Shown: piece after piece, positions 49,844-58,296 of the stretch
Position numbering within the stretch: the stretch's first letter is position 1
Layout of the letters: each line of letters begins with the position of its first letter
Assembly (NCBI RefSeq): GCF_030814215.1
Contig: NZ_JAUSUT010000001.1
Coordinates: 186,001 to 250,000, forward strand
Reading direction: 5' to 3'
Source of the DNA: Amycolatopsis thermophila
GTDB lineage: Bacteria; Actinomycetota; Actinomycetes; Mycobacteriales; Pseudonocardiaceae
Length of the DNA stretch: 64,000 nucleotides
Notes under the pieces: model-generated
Told to the model about the DNA's origin: nothing
What the model saw: only the letters and a program-made list of their open reading frames with translations
Database searches by the model: none
Made by a program: the position numbers and the translations under genes

Positions 49844-51151
49844 TCAGCCGCCGTCCAGGTAGCGCGGGTTGGCCACCAGCAGCCGGTCCGTGACGTCCTC
49901 CCGCACCGCGTTCAGCACCGTCTCGTCGAAGGGGTCCAGCCGCCCCGTGCGGAGCGCCGCGGCCAGCTCGGCGTGCGATCGGAACCCGAGCGCGGCCAGC
50001 CGCTCCCCGTGCCGGGCCTCCTGCGCCGCCCCCAGGCGCAACTCCCGCTCCACCACGCCCAGCACGTTCGCCGCCACCCGGGCCTGGAAGCTCAGCCGCC
50101 CCTCGGTTCCCGGCATGACCTCCGTCCGCAGGAACTCCGCCACCGCCTCGACCAGATCCACCGCGCTCGGCCGGCCGTGCAGGTCCGGCGTCGCGGCAGC
50201 CACCGCGTCCCCGGCGCCACCAGGCACCCCGAGCGCGCACAGCAGGTCGTGCTCCTGCTCGCACACCCGCCGTCCGATCGCCGCCAGCTCGACCGACCGC
50301 GTCCGCCCGCTCAGGTGCCGCTCCGCCTGGTGCAGGCACATCACGCCCCACCGCACGGTGCCGAACACCTCCCACCAGTGCAGCGCGGCCGGGTCCGGCC
50401 GGAACCCGGCGACCTCGGCGTACCCGTCCAGCAGCTCGTCCCGGCTGCCGAACCCGCCCGCGGGCAGCGGCGAACCGAACCGCCACGCCTTGACGCACAA
50501 CCAGCCCAGGTCCTCCAGCGGATCGCCCCGGTGCGCCAGCTCCCAGTCGAGCACCGCGGCGAGACCGCCGGGCGCGACGATCAGGTTCCCGGTCCGGAAG
50601 TCCCCGTGCACGACCGTGTCACCCGACGGCCCGGGGCGGTGGGCGCGCAGCCAGTGCAGCCCGATCTCCAGTGACGGCAGTGGCTGCCCCAGCGCGTCGT
50701 ACATCCGCACCACCGCGTCCAGCGGGTCCACTTCGGACAGTCCGGGCACGAGCGGCATCGCGTGGATCCGCGCCGCCACCCGGCCCAGTTCCGCGGCCAG
50801 CCCGGGCCGCACCCCGGCGAACTCCGGGTCCCGCAGCAGCCGCCGCGGGATCGTCTCGCCGTCGACGTGCGAGGTGATCAGGTACGGCGAACCGAGCACA
50901 CCGGTGTCCGTGCTGTGGTCCACCAGCCGCGGCACCGGAACGCCCGCCTCGCCGGCGGCCCGGATCAGCGCGGCCTCCAACGCCATCTCCTCCGGCCGCC
51001 CCTCCCCCGGCGGGTCGCGCCGCAGCACCAGCCGCCCGCCGGGGCGCGCCTCGAACGCCCAGGTCTCCCGGCTCGCGCCGCCGCTGAGCCGCCGCAGGCC
51101 GGTGATCTCCGCGCCCAGCCGCCGCCGCAGCGCCTCCGCCAGCTCGCTCAT
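49844..51151 (-). CDS. Phosphotransferase (APH) family protein of acyl-CoA pathway
   Basis: 435 residues, ATG 51151 overlapping the acyl-CoA dehydrogenase stop. Kinase-like fold: RRLSGGASRETWAFEA (nucleotide loop), LVLRRDPPGE (Lys position replaced by Arg), VVHGDFRTGNLIV (catalytic Asp loop) and VLDWELAHRGDPLEDLGWL (metal Asp). The ~100-residue C-terminal extension is helical. Proteins of this type are regularly paired with FadE enzymes in mycobacteria and relatives, probably phosphorylating a hydroxylated CoA-bound intermediate. The Arg at the usual Lys site is a notable difference. Confidence 0.85.
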   Translation of the reverse strand: MSELAEALRRRLGAEITGLRRLSGGASRETWAFEARPGGRLVLRRDPPGEGRPEEMALEAALIRAAGEAGVPVPRLVDHSTDTGVLGSPYLITSHVDGETIPRRLLRDPEFAGVRPGLAAELGRVAARIHAMPLVPGLSEVDPLDAVVRMYDALGQPLPSLEIGLHWLRAHRPGPSGDTVVHGDFRTGNLIVAPGGLAAVLDWELAHRGDPLEDLGWLCVKAWRFGSPLPAGGFGSRDELLDGYAEVAGFRPDPAALHWWEVFGTVRWGVMCLHQAERHLSGRTRSVELAAIGRRVCEQEHDLLCALGVPGGAGDAVAAATPDLHGRPSAVDLVEAVAEFLRTEVMPGTEGRLSFQARVAANVLGVVERELRLGAAQEARHGERLAALGFRSHAELAAALRTGRLDPFDETVLNAVREDVTDRLLVANPRYLDGG

Positions 51152-52401
51152 CGCTTGCCCGGCCCGGCGAACCCGAACAGGTACCCGGCGATCTTGCGCA
51201 TCTGGATCTCCTCGGCGCCTTCGGTGATGCGGTACCGCCGGTGGTGGCGGTAGATGTGCTCGAACGGCGTGTGCCGCGTGTAGCCGAGGCCGCCGTGCAC
51301 CTGCATCGCGCGGTCGGCGGCGTCGCACACCAGCCGGTTGGCGCGGTAGTTGCACATCGACACCTTGTCGCTGATCAGCATGTGGTCGGTGCGGTCGAGC
51401 TCCCACGCCGTCTTCCGCACCAGCGCGCGCACCAGTTCGGCCTCGGTGTGCAGCTCGACCAGCGGCCACTGGATCGCCTGCCGTTCCGCCAGCGGGCGGC
51501 CGAACGTGACCCGCTCCCGCGCGTACGCCACGCTCCGGTCGATGCAGTACTGCGCCGCGCCGACCCCGGACGCGGCCTGCCGGATCCGGTTCTCGTGCAC
51601 GAAGTGCTGCGCCAGCGCCAGCCCCTGCCCGACCTCGCCGAACACCGCTGTCGCCGGCACGCGGACGTCGCGCAACGTCACCTCCGCGTGGTCGGTGGGC
51701 ATGTTGAACGTCCACCAGTGGAAGTCGACGGAGAACCCCGGCGAGCCGGTCGGCACGACGAACGCGGTGATGCCGCGCGGGTCGCCGCCCTCACCGGACG
51801 TCCGGGCGAAGATCACGTCGTGCGTGGCCGAGTGCAGGCCGGAGTTGAACCGCTTGGCGCCGTTGAGGACCCAGTCGCCCCCGTCGCGCACGGCGGTCGT
51901 CTCCAGCCAGGTGGCGTCGCTGCCGTGGTCGGGTTCGGTCAGTCCGAACGCGACACGTTTCGTGCCGGTGATCATGCCCTCGACGAACTCCTCCTGCTGC
52001 TCGGCGGTGCCGAAGGCGAGGAACATGTGGACGAACGGGAAGTTCCCCACCACCGACGCCTCGTTCTGCAGGTCGTTGTGCAGGCCGAGGCCCTTGGCCG
52101 CGAGGTGCTCGCGGATCACGGCCATGTCGAGGTTCGAGCCGTCACCGCCGCCGACCGACTGGGGCAGCCCGTAGCGCAACCAGCCCGCGCGGTCGGCGCG
52201 GGCGGACATCTCCTCGAGCAGCGCCTCCCACTCCGGGCGCGGCGTGCCGCCGGCTTCGAAGTCGGTGCGCGCGAACTCCCGGCGGTGGTCGAAGAAGCGC
52301 TCGTTGTCGTCCTGCCGTTGCAGGGGCCAGATCTCGTCCTCGAGGAACTGGTCCAGTTCGGCGAGCCGCTGCCGCAACGGCGGGGGCAACTCGAAGTCCA
52401 T
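51148..52401 (-). CDS. Acyl-CoA dehydrogenase
   Basis: 417 residues from ATG 52401, with AAGGAG upstream. The FAD/substrate motifs are VAFGLTEPDHGSDATWLET and WVLNGAKRFNSG. The C-terminal ITEGAEEIQ keeps the Glu that serves as catalytic base in medium-chain enzymes (EGTxxIQ). RDVRVPATAVFGEVGQGLALAQ is the usual middle-domain exit. It oxidises an acyl-CoA to the 2-enoyl form. Coupled to the phosphotransferase, a frequent pair in actinobacterial alkyl or branched-chain degradation. Confidence 0.92.
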   Translation of the reverse strand: MDFELPPPLRQRLAELDQFLEDEIWPLQRQDDNERFFDHRREFARTDFEAGGTPRPEWEALLEEMSARADRAGWLRYGLPQSVGGGDGSNLDMAVIREHLAAKGLGLHNDLQNEASVVGNFPFVHMFLAFGTAEQQEEFVEGMITGTKRVAFGLTEPDHGSDATWLETTAVRDGGDWVLNGAKRFNSGLHSATHDVIFARTSGEGGDPRGITAFVVPTGSPGFSVDFHWWTFNMPTDHAEVTLRDVRVPATAVFGEVGQGLALAQHFVHENRIRQAASGVGAAQYCIDRSVAYARERVTFGRPLAERQAIQWPLVELHTEAELVRALVRKTAWELDRTDHMLISDKVSMCNYRANRLVCDAADRAMQVHGGLGYTRHTPFEHIYRHHRRYRITEGAEEIQMRKIAGYLFGFAGPGKR

Positions 52402-52447
52402 GGGCAACTCCTTGCGTGGGAATCGGGGCCTGGGGCACCATCCGGCC

Positions 52448-53215
52448 ATGACCAACCCGTTCGACCTCAGCGGACACGCGTCGGTGATCACCGGCGGCAA
52501 CTCGGGAATCGGCCTCGCGATGGCGCACGCGCTGGCCGCCGCCGGAGCCGGCGTCGCCATCTGGGGCACCAACGCCGAGCGCAACGACCAGGCCGTCGCC
52601 GAACTGTCCCGGCACGGCACCACAGTTCTCGCGGTCCGCTGCGACGTCGGCGACGAGGAGGCCGTCGACACCGCGATGGCGCAGAGCGTGGAAGCATTGG
52701 GAAGACTGGATTCCTGCTTCGTCAACGCCGGGCTCGCCGGGACGGGCACCCGCTTCACCGAGACGTCGCTGGAGGAGTTCCGCCGCGTCACCCGGGTCGA
52801 CCTGGACGGGGCCTTCCTCACCCTCCGCGCGGCCGCACGGGTGATGCTGGCGCAGGGCACGGGCGGCAGCCTGGTCGGCACGTCGAGCGTGGCGGCCGTG
52901 CAGGGCCAGCCGCGCGGGCAGGCGTACGCGGCGAGCAAGGCCGGGCTGACCGCGATGATCAAGTCGATCGCGATCGAGCTGGCCCGCCACGGCATCCGCG
53001 CCAACGCGGTCCTGCCCGGCTGGGTGCACACGCCGCTGGCCGCACCGGCGCTGGACTCCGAAGGGTTCCAGCGCCGCGTGCTGCCGCGGATGCCGGTCGG
53101 CCGCTGGGGCAGGCCGGACGACTTCGGCGCGCTCGCGGTGTACCTGGCGAGCCCGGCCAGCGCCTTCCACACCGCCGACACCATCACCGTCGACGGCGGC
53201 TACCTCAGCTTCTGA
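52448..53215 (+). CDS. Short-chain dehydrogenase/reductase
   Basis: 255 residues, ATG 52448. TGGNSGIGLAMAHALAAAG cofactor loop, Asn-Ala-Gly as VNAGLAG, catalytic TSSVAAVQG, AYAASKAGLTAMIKS (Tyr, Lys) and TITVDGGYLSF C-terminus. Divergent from the acyl-CoA dehydrogenase with 46 bp between starts, so a common regulatory region is likely. Probable 3-hydroxyacyl-CoA or related oxidoreductase by context only. Confidence 0.9.
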   Translation: MTNPFDLSGHASVITGGNSGIGLAMAHALAAAGAGVAIWGTNAERNDQAVAELSRHGTTVLAVRCDVGDEEAVDTAMAQSVEALGRLDSCFVNAGLAGTGTRFTETSLEEFRRVTRVDLDGAFLTLRAAARVMLAQGTGGSLVGTSSVAAVQGQPRGQAYAASKAGLTAMIKSIAIELARHGIRANAVLPGWVHTPLAAPALDSEGFQRRVLPRMPVGRWGRPDDFGALAVYLASPASAFHTADTITVDGGYLSF

Positions 53216-53226
53216 CCGGCTCCCGC

Positions 53227-54093
53227 TCACGGGGTCCCGGGGAAGGGCGGGACCCCGTCCGGGTAGTCGTCGCTGACCCGGCCGGGGAAGGCCGGCGAGC
53301 GCTTCTCCAGGAAGGCCATCACGCCTTCCCTCGCGTCCTTGCCCGCGCCCATCTGCAGCAGCGCGCGGGAGTCCGCGCGGTGGGCGTCCCACGGCGTCGG
53401 CGAGCCGAGCATGCCCCACAGCAGCTGCCGTGACACCGCCACGGAGACCGCCGAGGTGTTGTCGGCGACCTCCCGCGCGATCGCCGTCGCGGCCGGGATC
53501 AGCTCGTCCGCGGGCACGACCCGGGAGACCAGTCCCCCCTCACGCGCCTCGGCCGCGTCGAACACCCGCCCGGTCGCCACCCACTCCATCGCCTGCGAGA
53601 TGCCGACGACCCGCGGCAGGAACCACGACGACGCGGCCTCCAGGAGGATCCCGCGCCGAGCGAACACGAACCCGAACTTGGCGTTCTCACTGGCGATCCG
53701 GATGTCCATCGGCAGCGACATCGTCACGCCGACGCCCACCGCCGGGCCGTTGAACGCCCCGATCACGACCTTCTTGCACGCCGCGATCCGCAGCGCCACG
53801 GCGCCACCGGCGTCGCGCGGCACGCCGTCGATGTCGCCGAACCCCGTCACCTCGCCGATCTCGTCCTTGTTGAACGTACCGGCACCACGCTCGAGGTCCG
53901 CGCCCGCGCAGAACCCGCGCCCGGCGCCGGTCACCACGACGACGCGCACCGAGTCGTCGGCGTCCACCTCGTCGAACGCCGCCACCAGCTCGTGCGCCAT
54001 CTCCAGCGTGAACGCGTTCAGCCGTGACGGCCGGTTCAGCGTGATCGTGGCAATCCCGTCGGAGACCTGGTAGATGATCTCGTCGTAACTCAC
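53227..54093 (-). CDS. Enoyl-CoA hydratase/isomerase family protein
   Basis: 288 residues from GTG 54093, overlapping the previous stop. Crotonase motifs: GRGFCAGADLERG, GAFNGPAVGVGVTMSLPMDI and FVFARRGILLEAASSWFLPR, where the Glu in LLEAASSWFLP matches the second-Glu region of hydratases. A ~20-residue insertion after ADLERG (TFNKDEIGEVTGF) is unusual. Last gene of the minus-strand acyl-CoA operon. Confidence 0.88.
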   Translation of the reverse strand: MSYDEIIYQVSDGIATITLNRPSRLNAFTLEMAHELVAAFDEVDADDSVRVVVVTGAGRGFCAGADLERGAGTFNKDEIGEVTGFGDIDGVPRDAGGAVALRIAACKKVVIGAFNGPAVGVGVTMSLPMDIRIASENAKFGFVFARRGILLEAASSWFLPRVVGISQAMEWVATGRVFDAAEAREGGLVSRVVPADELIPAATAIAREVADNTSAVSVAVSRQLLWGMLGSPTPWDAHRADSRALLQMGAGKDAREGVMAFLEKRSPAFPGRVSDDYPDGVPPFPGTP

Positions 54094-54875
54094 CGCACCG
54101 CCCATCGTCCCGTGTACTTCGCTTCGGTCCTGCCGAGGAACGCCTCGAACGCGGCCGGCGCGTCCTCGGTCGCGAAGTTGACCGCCTGTGCCCGCGCCTC
54201 GCCCTCCAACGCTTCACGCAGCGTCCGGCTCGCCCCCTCTTCGAGGAGCTTCTTGCTCAGCGCCAGCGCGATCGGCGGCGCGGCCGCCAGCTCCGCCGCC
54301 AGTTCGTCCACAAAGGAGTCCAGCTCGCCCGCCGGTTTCACCCAGGTGACCAGCCCCAGCTCGCGCGCCTGCGCCGCGTCGATCATCTCGGCCCGCAGCG
54401 CGAGCCGTTTCGCCTGCTGCATCCCGACCAGCCGGGGCAGCAGCCACGACCCGCCGAAGTCCAGCGACAGCCCGCGCTTGGCGAAGATCTGGCTGAACCG
54501 CGCCCGCTCGGAGGCCACCACGAAGTCGCAGCCGAGCGCGAGGTTCCACCCCGCGCCGACCGCGACCCCGTCGACCTTCGCGATCGTCGGCTTGGTGATC
54601 TCGTTCAGCGCCAGTGCGACGTCGTTGACCCGGTGCATGGCGGTCAGCGGGTGGCCGCCGCGCTCCGCACCGAGGTCGGCGCCCGCGCTGAAGTCGCCGT
54701 CGGCACCGGTGACCACGACGACCCGGACGGCGTCGTCGCGCTCGGTCTCCCGGAACGCGTCGAGCAGCCCGTCCCAGGTCGCGAGGTCGATCGCGTTCTT
54801 CCGGTGCGGCCGGTTGATCGTCACGGTCGCCACCGCGCCCGCGCGGCTCACCAGGACCGGGTCCTCCTCGGTCAC
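54090..54875 (-). CDS. Enoyl-CoA hydratase/isomerase family protein
   Basis: 261 residues, GTG within the stop of the upstream acyl-CoA dehydrogenase (GTGA). GDFSAGADLGAER oxyanion loop; AKVDGVAVGAGWNLALGCDF; IFAKRGLSLDFGGSWLLPRL, where Asp replaces the Glu often seen before GGSW. Length normal. A second crotonase in the same operon suggests two different hydration or isomerisation steps in a multi-cycle breakdown. Confidence 0.89.
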   Translation of the reverse strand: MTEEDPVLVSRAGAVATVTINRPHRKNAIDLATWDGLLDAFRETERDDAVRVVVVTGADGDFSAGADLGAERGGHPLTAMHRVNDVALALNEITKPTIAKVDGVAVGAGWNLALGCDFVVASERARFSQIFAKRGLSLDFGGSWLLPRLVGMQQAKRLALRAEMIDAAQARELGLVTWVKPAGELDSFVDELAAELAAAPPIALALSKKLLEEGASRTLREALEGEARAQAVNFATEDAPAAFEAFLGRTEAKYTGRWAVR

Positions 54876-55936
54876 CGAACCTCCGCCAGCCGCCCGGCGA
54901 GCCGGGCCAGCTGCTCGTCCTGGCCGCCGAACAGCAGCTCGCTGCTCTTGGCCCGCTTGTAGTACAGGTGCGCGTCGTGTTCCCAGGTGTAGCCGATGCC
55001 GCCGTGCAGCTGCAGCCCGGAAGCCGCTGCCGCGAAGTACGCCGGTCCGGTGAACACCTGGGTGGTGGCCGCGGCCAGCGGCAGAGCCTCCGGCTCGTGG
55101 TCGGCCACCCAGGCCGCGTGGCGCAGCAGGGATTCGGCGCGTTCGCTCGTGCTGTAGAGGTCCGCGCACGCGTGCTTGACCGACTGGTACGACCCGATGG
55201 CGCGGCCGAACTGCACCCGCACCTTGGCGTACTCGACGGTCGTCTCCAGCACCTTCGCGATCCCGCCGACCTGCTCCGCCGCCAGGGCCACGGACGCGAG
55301 GTCGCGCACCTTCTCCAGCACCGCCGCCGGATCCGCCGTGTCGAGCCGGCGCGCCGGGGTGGCGGAGAACTCCAGCTTCGCCTGACCGCGCGTCGGGTCG
55401 AGCGTCGTCAGCGGTGTGCGCCGCGCGTCTTCGGCCACGAACCACCCGGACTCCGTGTAGACCACGAAGACGTCGGCGACGTCGCCGGAGATGACGAACG
55501 GTGCGGTCCCCTCCAGCACCCAGCCGCCGTCGCGCTCGGTGGCGGCCACCGGAGCCGGTCCCCACGAACCGTCCACACCGGACACGGCGACGGCCCCGAT
55601 CCTCTCGCCGGAGGCCAGCGCCGGCAGGAGTCCGGTGTCGCCCAGCGCCATCAGCGCGTCGACCGCCAGAACGGCGGAGGCGAGGAACGGCACCGGCGCC
55701 AGGGCACGGCCCAGTTCCTCGAGCACCAGGCACCGTTCGACGTGTCCCGCGCCGGCGCCGCCGTGCTCCTCCGGCACGACGAGCCCGGTCAACCCCAGCT
55801 CGGCCAGGTGCCGCCACAGCACGCGGTCGTAGCTCTCGTCACCGTCCACAACGGAACGGACGTGGTTGTGGTCGGCGAGCAGTTTGCGCACCGTCGACCG
55901 CAGTTGCTGCTGTTCGGTGTCGAGCACCAGCTGCAC
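54872..55936 (-). CDS. Acyl-CoA dehydrogenase, short subunit of a pair
   Basis: 354 residues, GTG start. N-terminal helical domain, EEHGGAGAGHVERCLVLEELG, and the C-terminal LQLHGGIGYTWEHDAHLYYKR. It lacks the EGTxxIQ Glu of single-subunit enzymes and is short, like FadE28-type partners of mycobacterial ChsE enzymes that form alpha2beta2 heterotetramers with a longer FadE. The longer partner gene ends 13 bp upstream. Confidence 0.9.
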   Translation of the reverse strand: MQLVLDTEQQQLRSTVRKLLADHNHVRSVVDGDESYDRVLWRHLAELGLTGLVVPEEHGGAGAGHVERCLVLEELGRALAPVPFLASAVLAVDALMALGDTGLLPALASGERIGAVAVSGVDGSWGPAPVAATERDGGWVLEGTAPFVISGDVADVFVVYTESGWFVAEDARRTPLTTLDPTRGQAKLEFSATPARRLDTADPAAVLEKVRDLASVALAAEQVGGIAKVLETTVEYAKVRVQFGRAIGSYQSVKHACADLYSTSERAESLLRHAAWVADHEPEALPLAAATTQVFTGPAYFAAAASGLQLHGGIGYTWEHDAHLYYKRAKSSELLFGGQDEQLARLAGRLAEVR

Positions 55937-55949
55937 GATCCCTCTCCTC

Positions 55950-57122
55950 TCAGGCGGGGCGCTGCGTGCCCACCCGCAGCTCGCGGAAGGGCACGTCCCG
56001 GTCGACGACGGGTTCGCGGGGCAGTCCGAGGATCCGGTCCCCGATGATCGTGCGCTGGATCTGGTCGGTGCCGCCGGCGATGCTCGACGACGGCGTCTGG
56101 TTGATCGCCAGCGCCAGTTCGTCGCCCGCCGGGTCGTCCGGGTCCCACGCGGCGACCCGTGGCCCGCCGATCAGCCCGGCGACCGCCACGGCCTGCTGCA
56201 TCAACTGGGCGCCGGCCAGCTTGGCGACCGAGCCGCGGGCGCCCGGCGGCGTGCCGGCGTCGGCCTCCTGCCGCAGCCGCGTGTTGAACAGCGCCAGCGC
56301 CCGCTCCGCCGCGTACAGCTTCGCCAGCTCGGCCTGGACGACCGGATCGGTGTCGCGGCCGTACTTGCGCGCGGTCTCGGCGAGGTTCGCGTGTGCCAGC
56401 GGGTCGTGCCGCTTGCGCACGAACCCGCCGATGGACACGCGCTCGTGGCCGAGCATCGTGACCGCGGCGAGCCAGCCCTGGCCGACCTGCCCGAGGACCG
56501 CGTCGGCCGGGACCCGGAGGTTCTCGAAGTACACCTCGTTGAACGGCGCGCGCCCGGTCATGTCCTTCAGGGGCCGCACGGTGACCGCCGGGTCGTGCAT
56601 GTCGATGAGGAACATGGTCAGGCCCTGGTGCTTGGGCACGTCCGGGTCGGTGCGGGCGAGCAGCGCGCCGAAATCGGCGAGGTGCGCGACCGTCGTCCAC
56701 ACCTTCTGCCCGTTGATCACCCACTCGTCCCCGTCCCGGACCGCGCGGGTCTGCAGGCTCGCGACGTCGGACCCGGCGCCCGGCTCGGAGAACAGCTGGC
56801 ACCAGATCTCGTCGCCGCGCAGCAGCGGCGGGATGTAGCGCGCCTTCTGCTCGGGCGTGCCCAGGTCGACGATCGTCGGACCGCACATGCCCATGCCGAT
56901 GCGGAACACCGAGGTGGGCAGGTCGTAGCGGGCCGACTCCTGATCGAAGATCTGCTGCTCGGCGGCGGTGAGACCCTGCCCGCCGAACTCCTCGGGCCAG
57001 GTGATGCCGGCGAATCCCGCGTCGTAGAGCGCGGTCTGGAACCGCTTGGCCGTCTCCAGCTCCTCGTCGCCCGGCACGTTGGCGGCGAGCCACGCCCGGA
57101 CCTTCTCACGGAACTCGCTCAT
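55950..57122 (-). CDS. Acyl-CoA dehydrogenase, long subunit of a pair
   Basis: 390 residues, ATG with AGGAGG. WPEEFGGQGLTAAEQQIF, QLFSEPGAGSDVASLQTRAV (flavin/substrate loop), WVINGQKVWTT and C-terminal AGGTDQIQRTIIGDRILGLP. The Glu of the EGT motif is Gly here, as in subunits of the ChsE type where the base lies elsewhere. Together with the 354-residue protein it should form a heteromeric dehydrogenase for a bulky or branched acyl-CoA such as a steroid or isoprenoid side chain; the substrate is inferred. Confidence 0.9.
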   Translation of the reverse strand: MSEFREKVRAWLAANVPGDEELETAKRFQTALYDAGFAGITWPEEFGGQGLTAAEQQIFDQESARYDLPTSVFRIGMGMCGPTIVDLGTPEQKARYIPPLLRGDEIWCQLFSEPGAGSDVASLQTRAVRDGDEWVINGQKVWTTVAHLADFGALLARTDPDVPKHQGLTMFLIDMHDPAVTVRPLKDMTGRAPFNEVYFENLRVPADAVLGQVGQGWLAAVTMLGHERVSIGGFVRKRHDPLAHANLAETARKYGRDTDPVVQAELAKLYAAERALALFNTRLRQEADAGTPPGARGSVAKLAGAQLMQQAVAVAGLIGGPRVAAWDPDDPAGDELALAINQTPSSSIAGGTDQIQRTIIGDRILGLPREPVVDRDVPFRELRVGTQRPA

Positions 57123-57162
57123 GCCGCCTCCTGTCCGCTCGATGATTCGCTCGCAAGCCCGC

Positions 57163-58296
57163 TCATGCGATCAGCTCCAGGATCGTGGCGTTGGCCTGCC
57201 CGCCGCCTTCGCACATGGTCTGCAGGCCGTAGCGGATGCCGGCCGCGCGCATGTGGTGCACGAGCGTGGTCATGATGCGCGCACCGCTCGCGCCGAGCGG
57301 GTGGCCGAGCGCGATCGCGCCGCCGTGCGGGTTGAGCGCCTTGGCGTCAGCGCCGGTCTCCGCGAGCCACGCCATCGGCACCGGCGCGAACGCCTCGTTG
57401 ACCTCGAACACGCCGATGTCGGAGATCGACAGACCGCTGCGCTGCAGGGCCTTCCGCGTGGCCGGGATGGGCGCGGTCAGCATGATCACCGGGTCGTCCC
57501 CGGCGAGCACGGCGGTGTGCACGCGGGCGATCGGCCGCAGCCCGAGCTGGGCCGCCTTCTCGCTGGTGGTCATCAGCAGCGCGGCCGCGCCGTCGCTGAT
57601 CTGCGAGCTGTTGCCCGCGGTGATGACGCCATCTTCGCGGAACGCGGGCTTGAGCTTGGCCAGCTTCTCCAGCGACCCGCCACGCCGCACGCCCTCGTCG
57701 GCCGTGACCCCGGCCAGCGGCAGCAGCTGCTCGTCGAACGCGCCCGAGTCCTGCGCGGCGGCCGCCTTCTCGTGCGAGGCCAGCGAGAACTCGTCGACCT
57801 GGGTGCGGGACAGGCCCCACCGTTCGACGATCATCTCCGCGCCGATGCCCTGGTTGGGCCGCACGTTGTCGTAGCGGGTCAGGACCTGCTCGCCCAGCGG
57901 GTTCTTCCCCTGCGCGGAAAAGCCCATCGGCACGCGGCTCATCGACTCGACCCCGCCGGCCACCACCACGTCGTAGTGGCCCGCGATCAGCCCGGCGGCG
58001 GCGAAGTGCACGCTCTGCTGCGACGAGCCGCACTGCCGGTCCACGGTCACGCCGGTGACGCTCTCCGGCCAGCCCGCGGCCAGCACCGCGTTGCGGCCGA
58101 TGTCGCCGGTCTGCTCACCGGCCTGGCTGACACAACCCCACACCACGTCCTCGACCTCGGCCGGGTCGATCCCGCTCCGCTCGGCGAGGCCGCGCAGCAC
58201 GTGCGCCGACAGGTCCACCGGGTGCACCCCGGACAGGCCGCCGTCCCGCTTGCCCACCGGCGTCCGCACCGCTTCCACGATCACCGCGTCCCGCAC
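57163..58296 (-). CDS. Acetyl-CoA acyltransferase (thiolase)
   Basis: 377 residues, GTG start. Catalytic Cys89 in VDRQCGSSQQ, NEAFAPVPMAW, GHPLGASGARI (His) and CEGGGQANA (second Cys). It belongs to the degradative FadA group and would release acetyl- or propionyl-CoA from the chain shortened by the neighbouring dehydrogenase pair and crotonases. It overlaps the upstream acyl-CoA ligase by 16 bp. Confidence 0.93.
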   Translation of the reverse strand: MRDAVIVEAVRTPVGKRDGGLSGVHPVDLSAHVLRGLAERSGIDPAEVEDVVWGCVSQAGEQTGDIGRNAVLAAGWPESVTGVTVDRQCGSSQQSVHFAAAGLIAGHYDVVVAGGVESMSRVPMGFSAQGKNPLGEQVLTRYDNVRPNQGIGAEMIVERWGLSRTQVDEFSLASHEKAAAAQDSGAFDEQLLPLAGVTADEGVRRGGSLEKLAKLKPAFREDGVITAGNSSQISDGAAALLMTTSEKAAQLGLRPIARVHTAVLAGDDPVIMLTAPIPATRKALQRSGLSISDIGVFEVNEAFAPVPMAWLAETGADAKALNPHGGAIALGHPLGASGARIMTTLVHHMRAAGIRYGLQTMCEGGGQANATILELIA

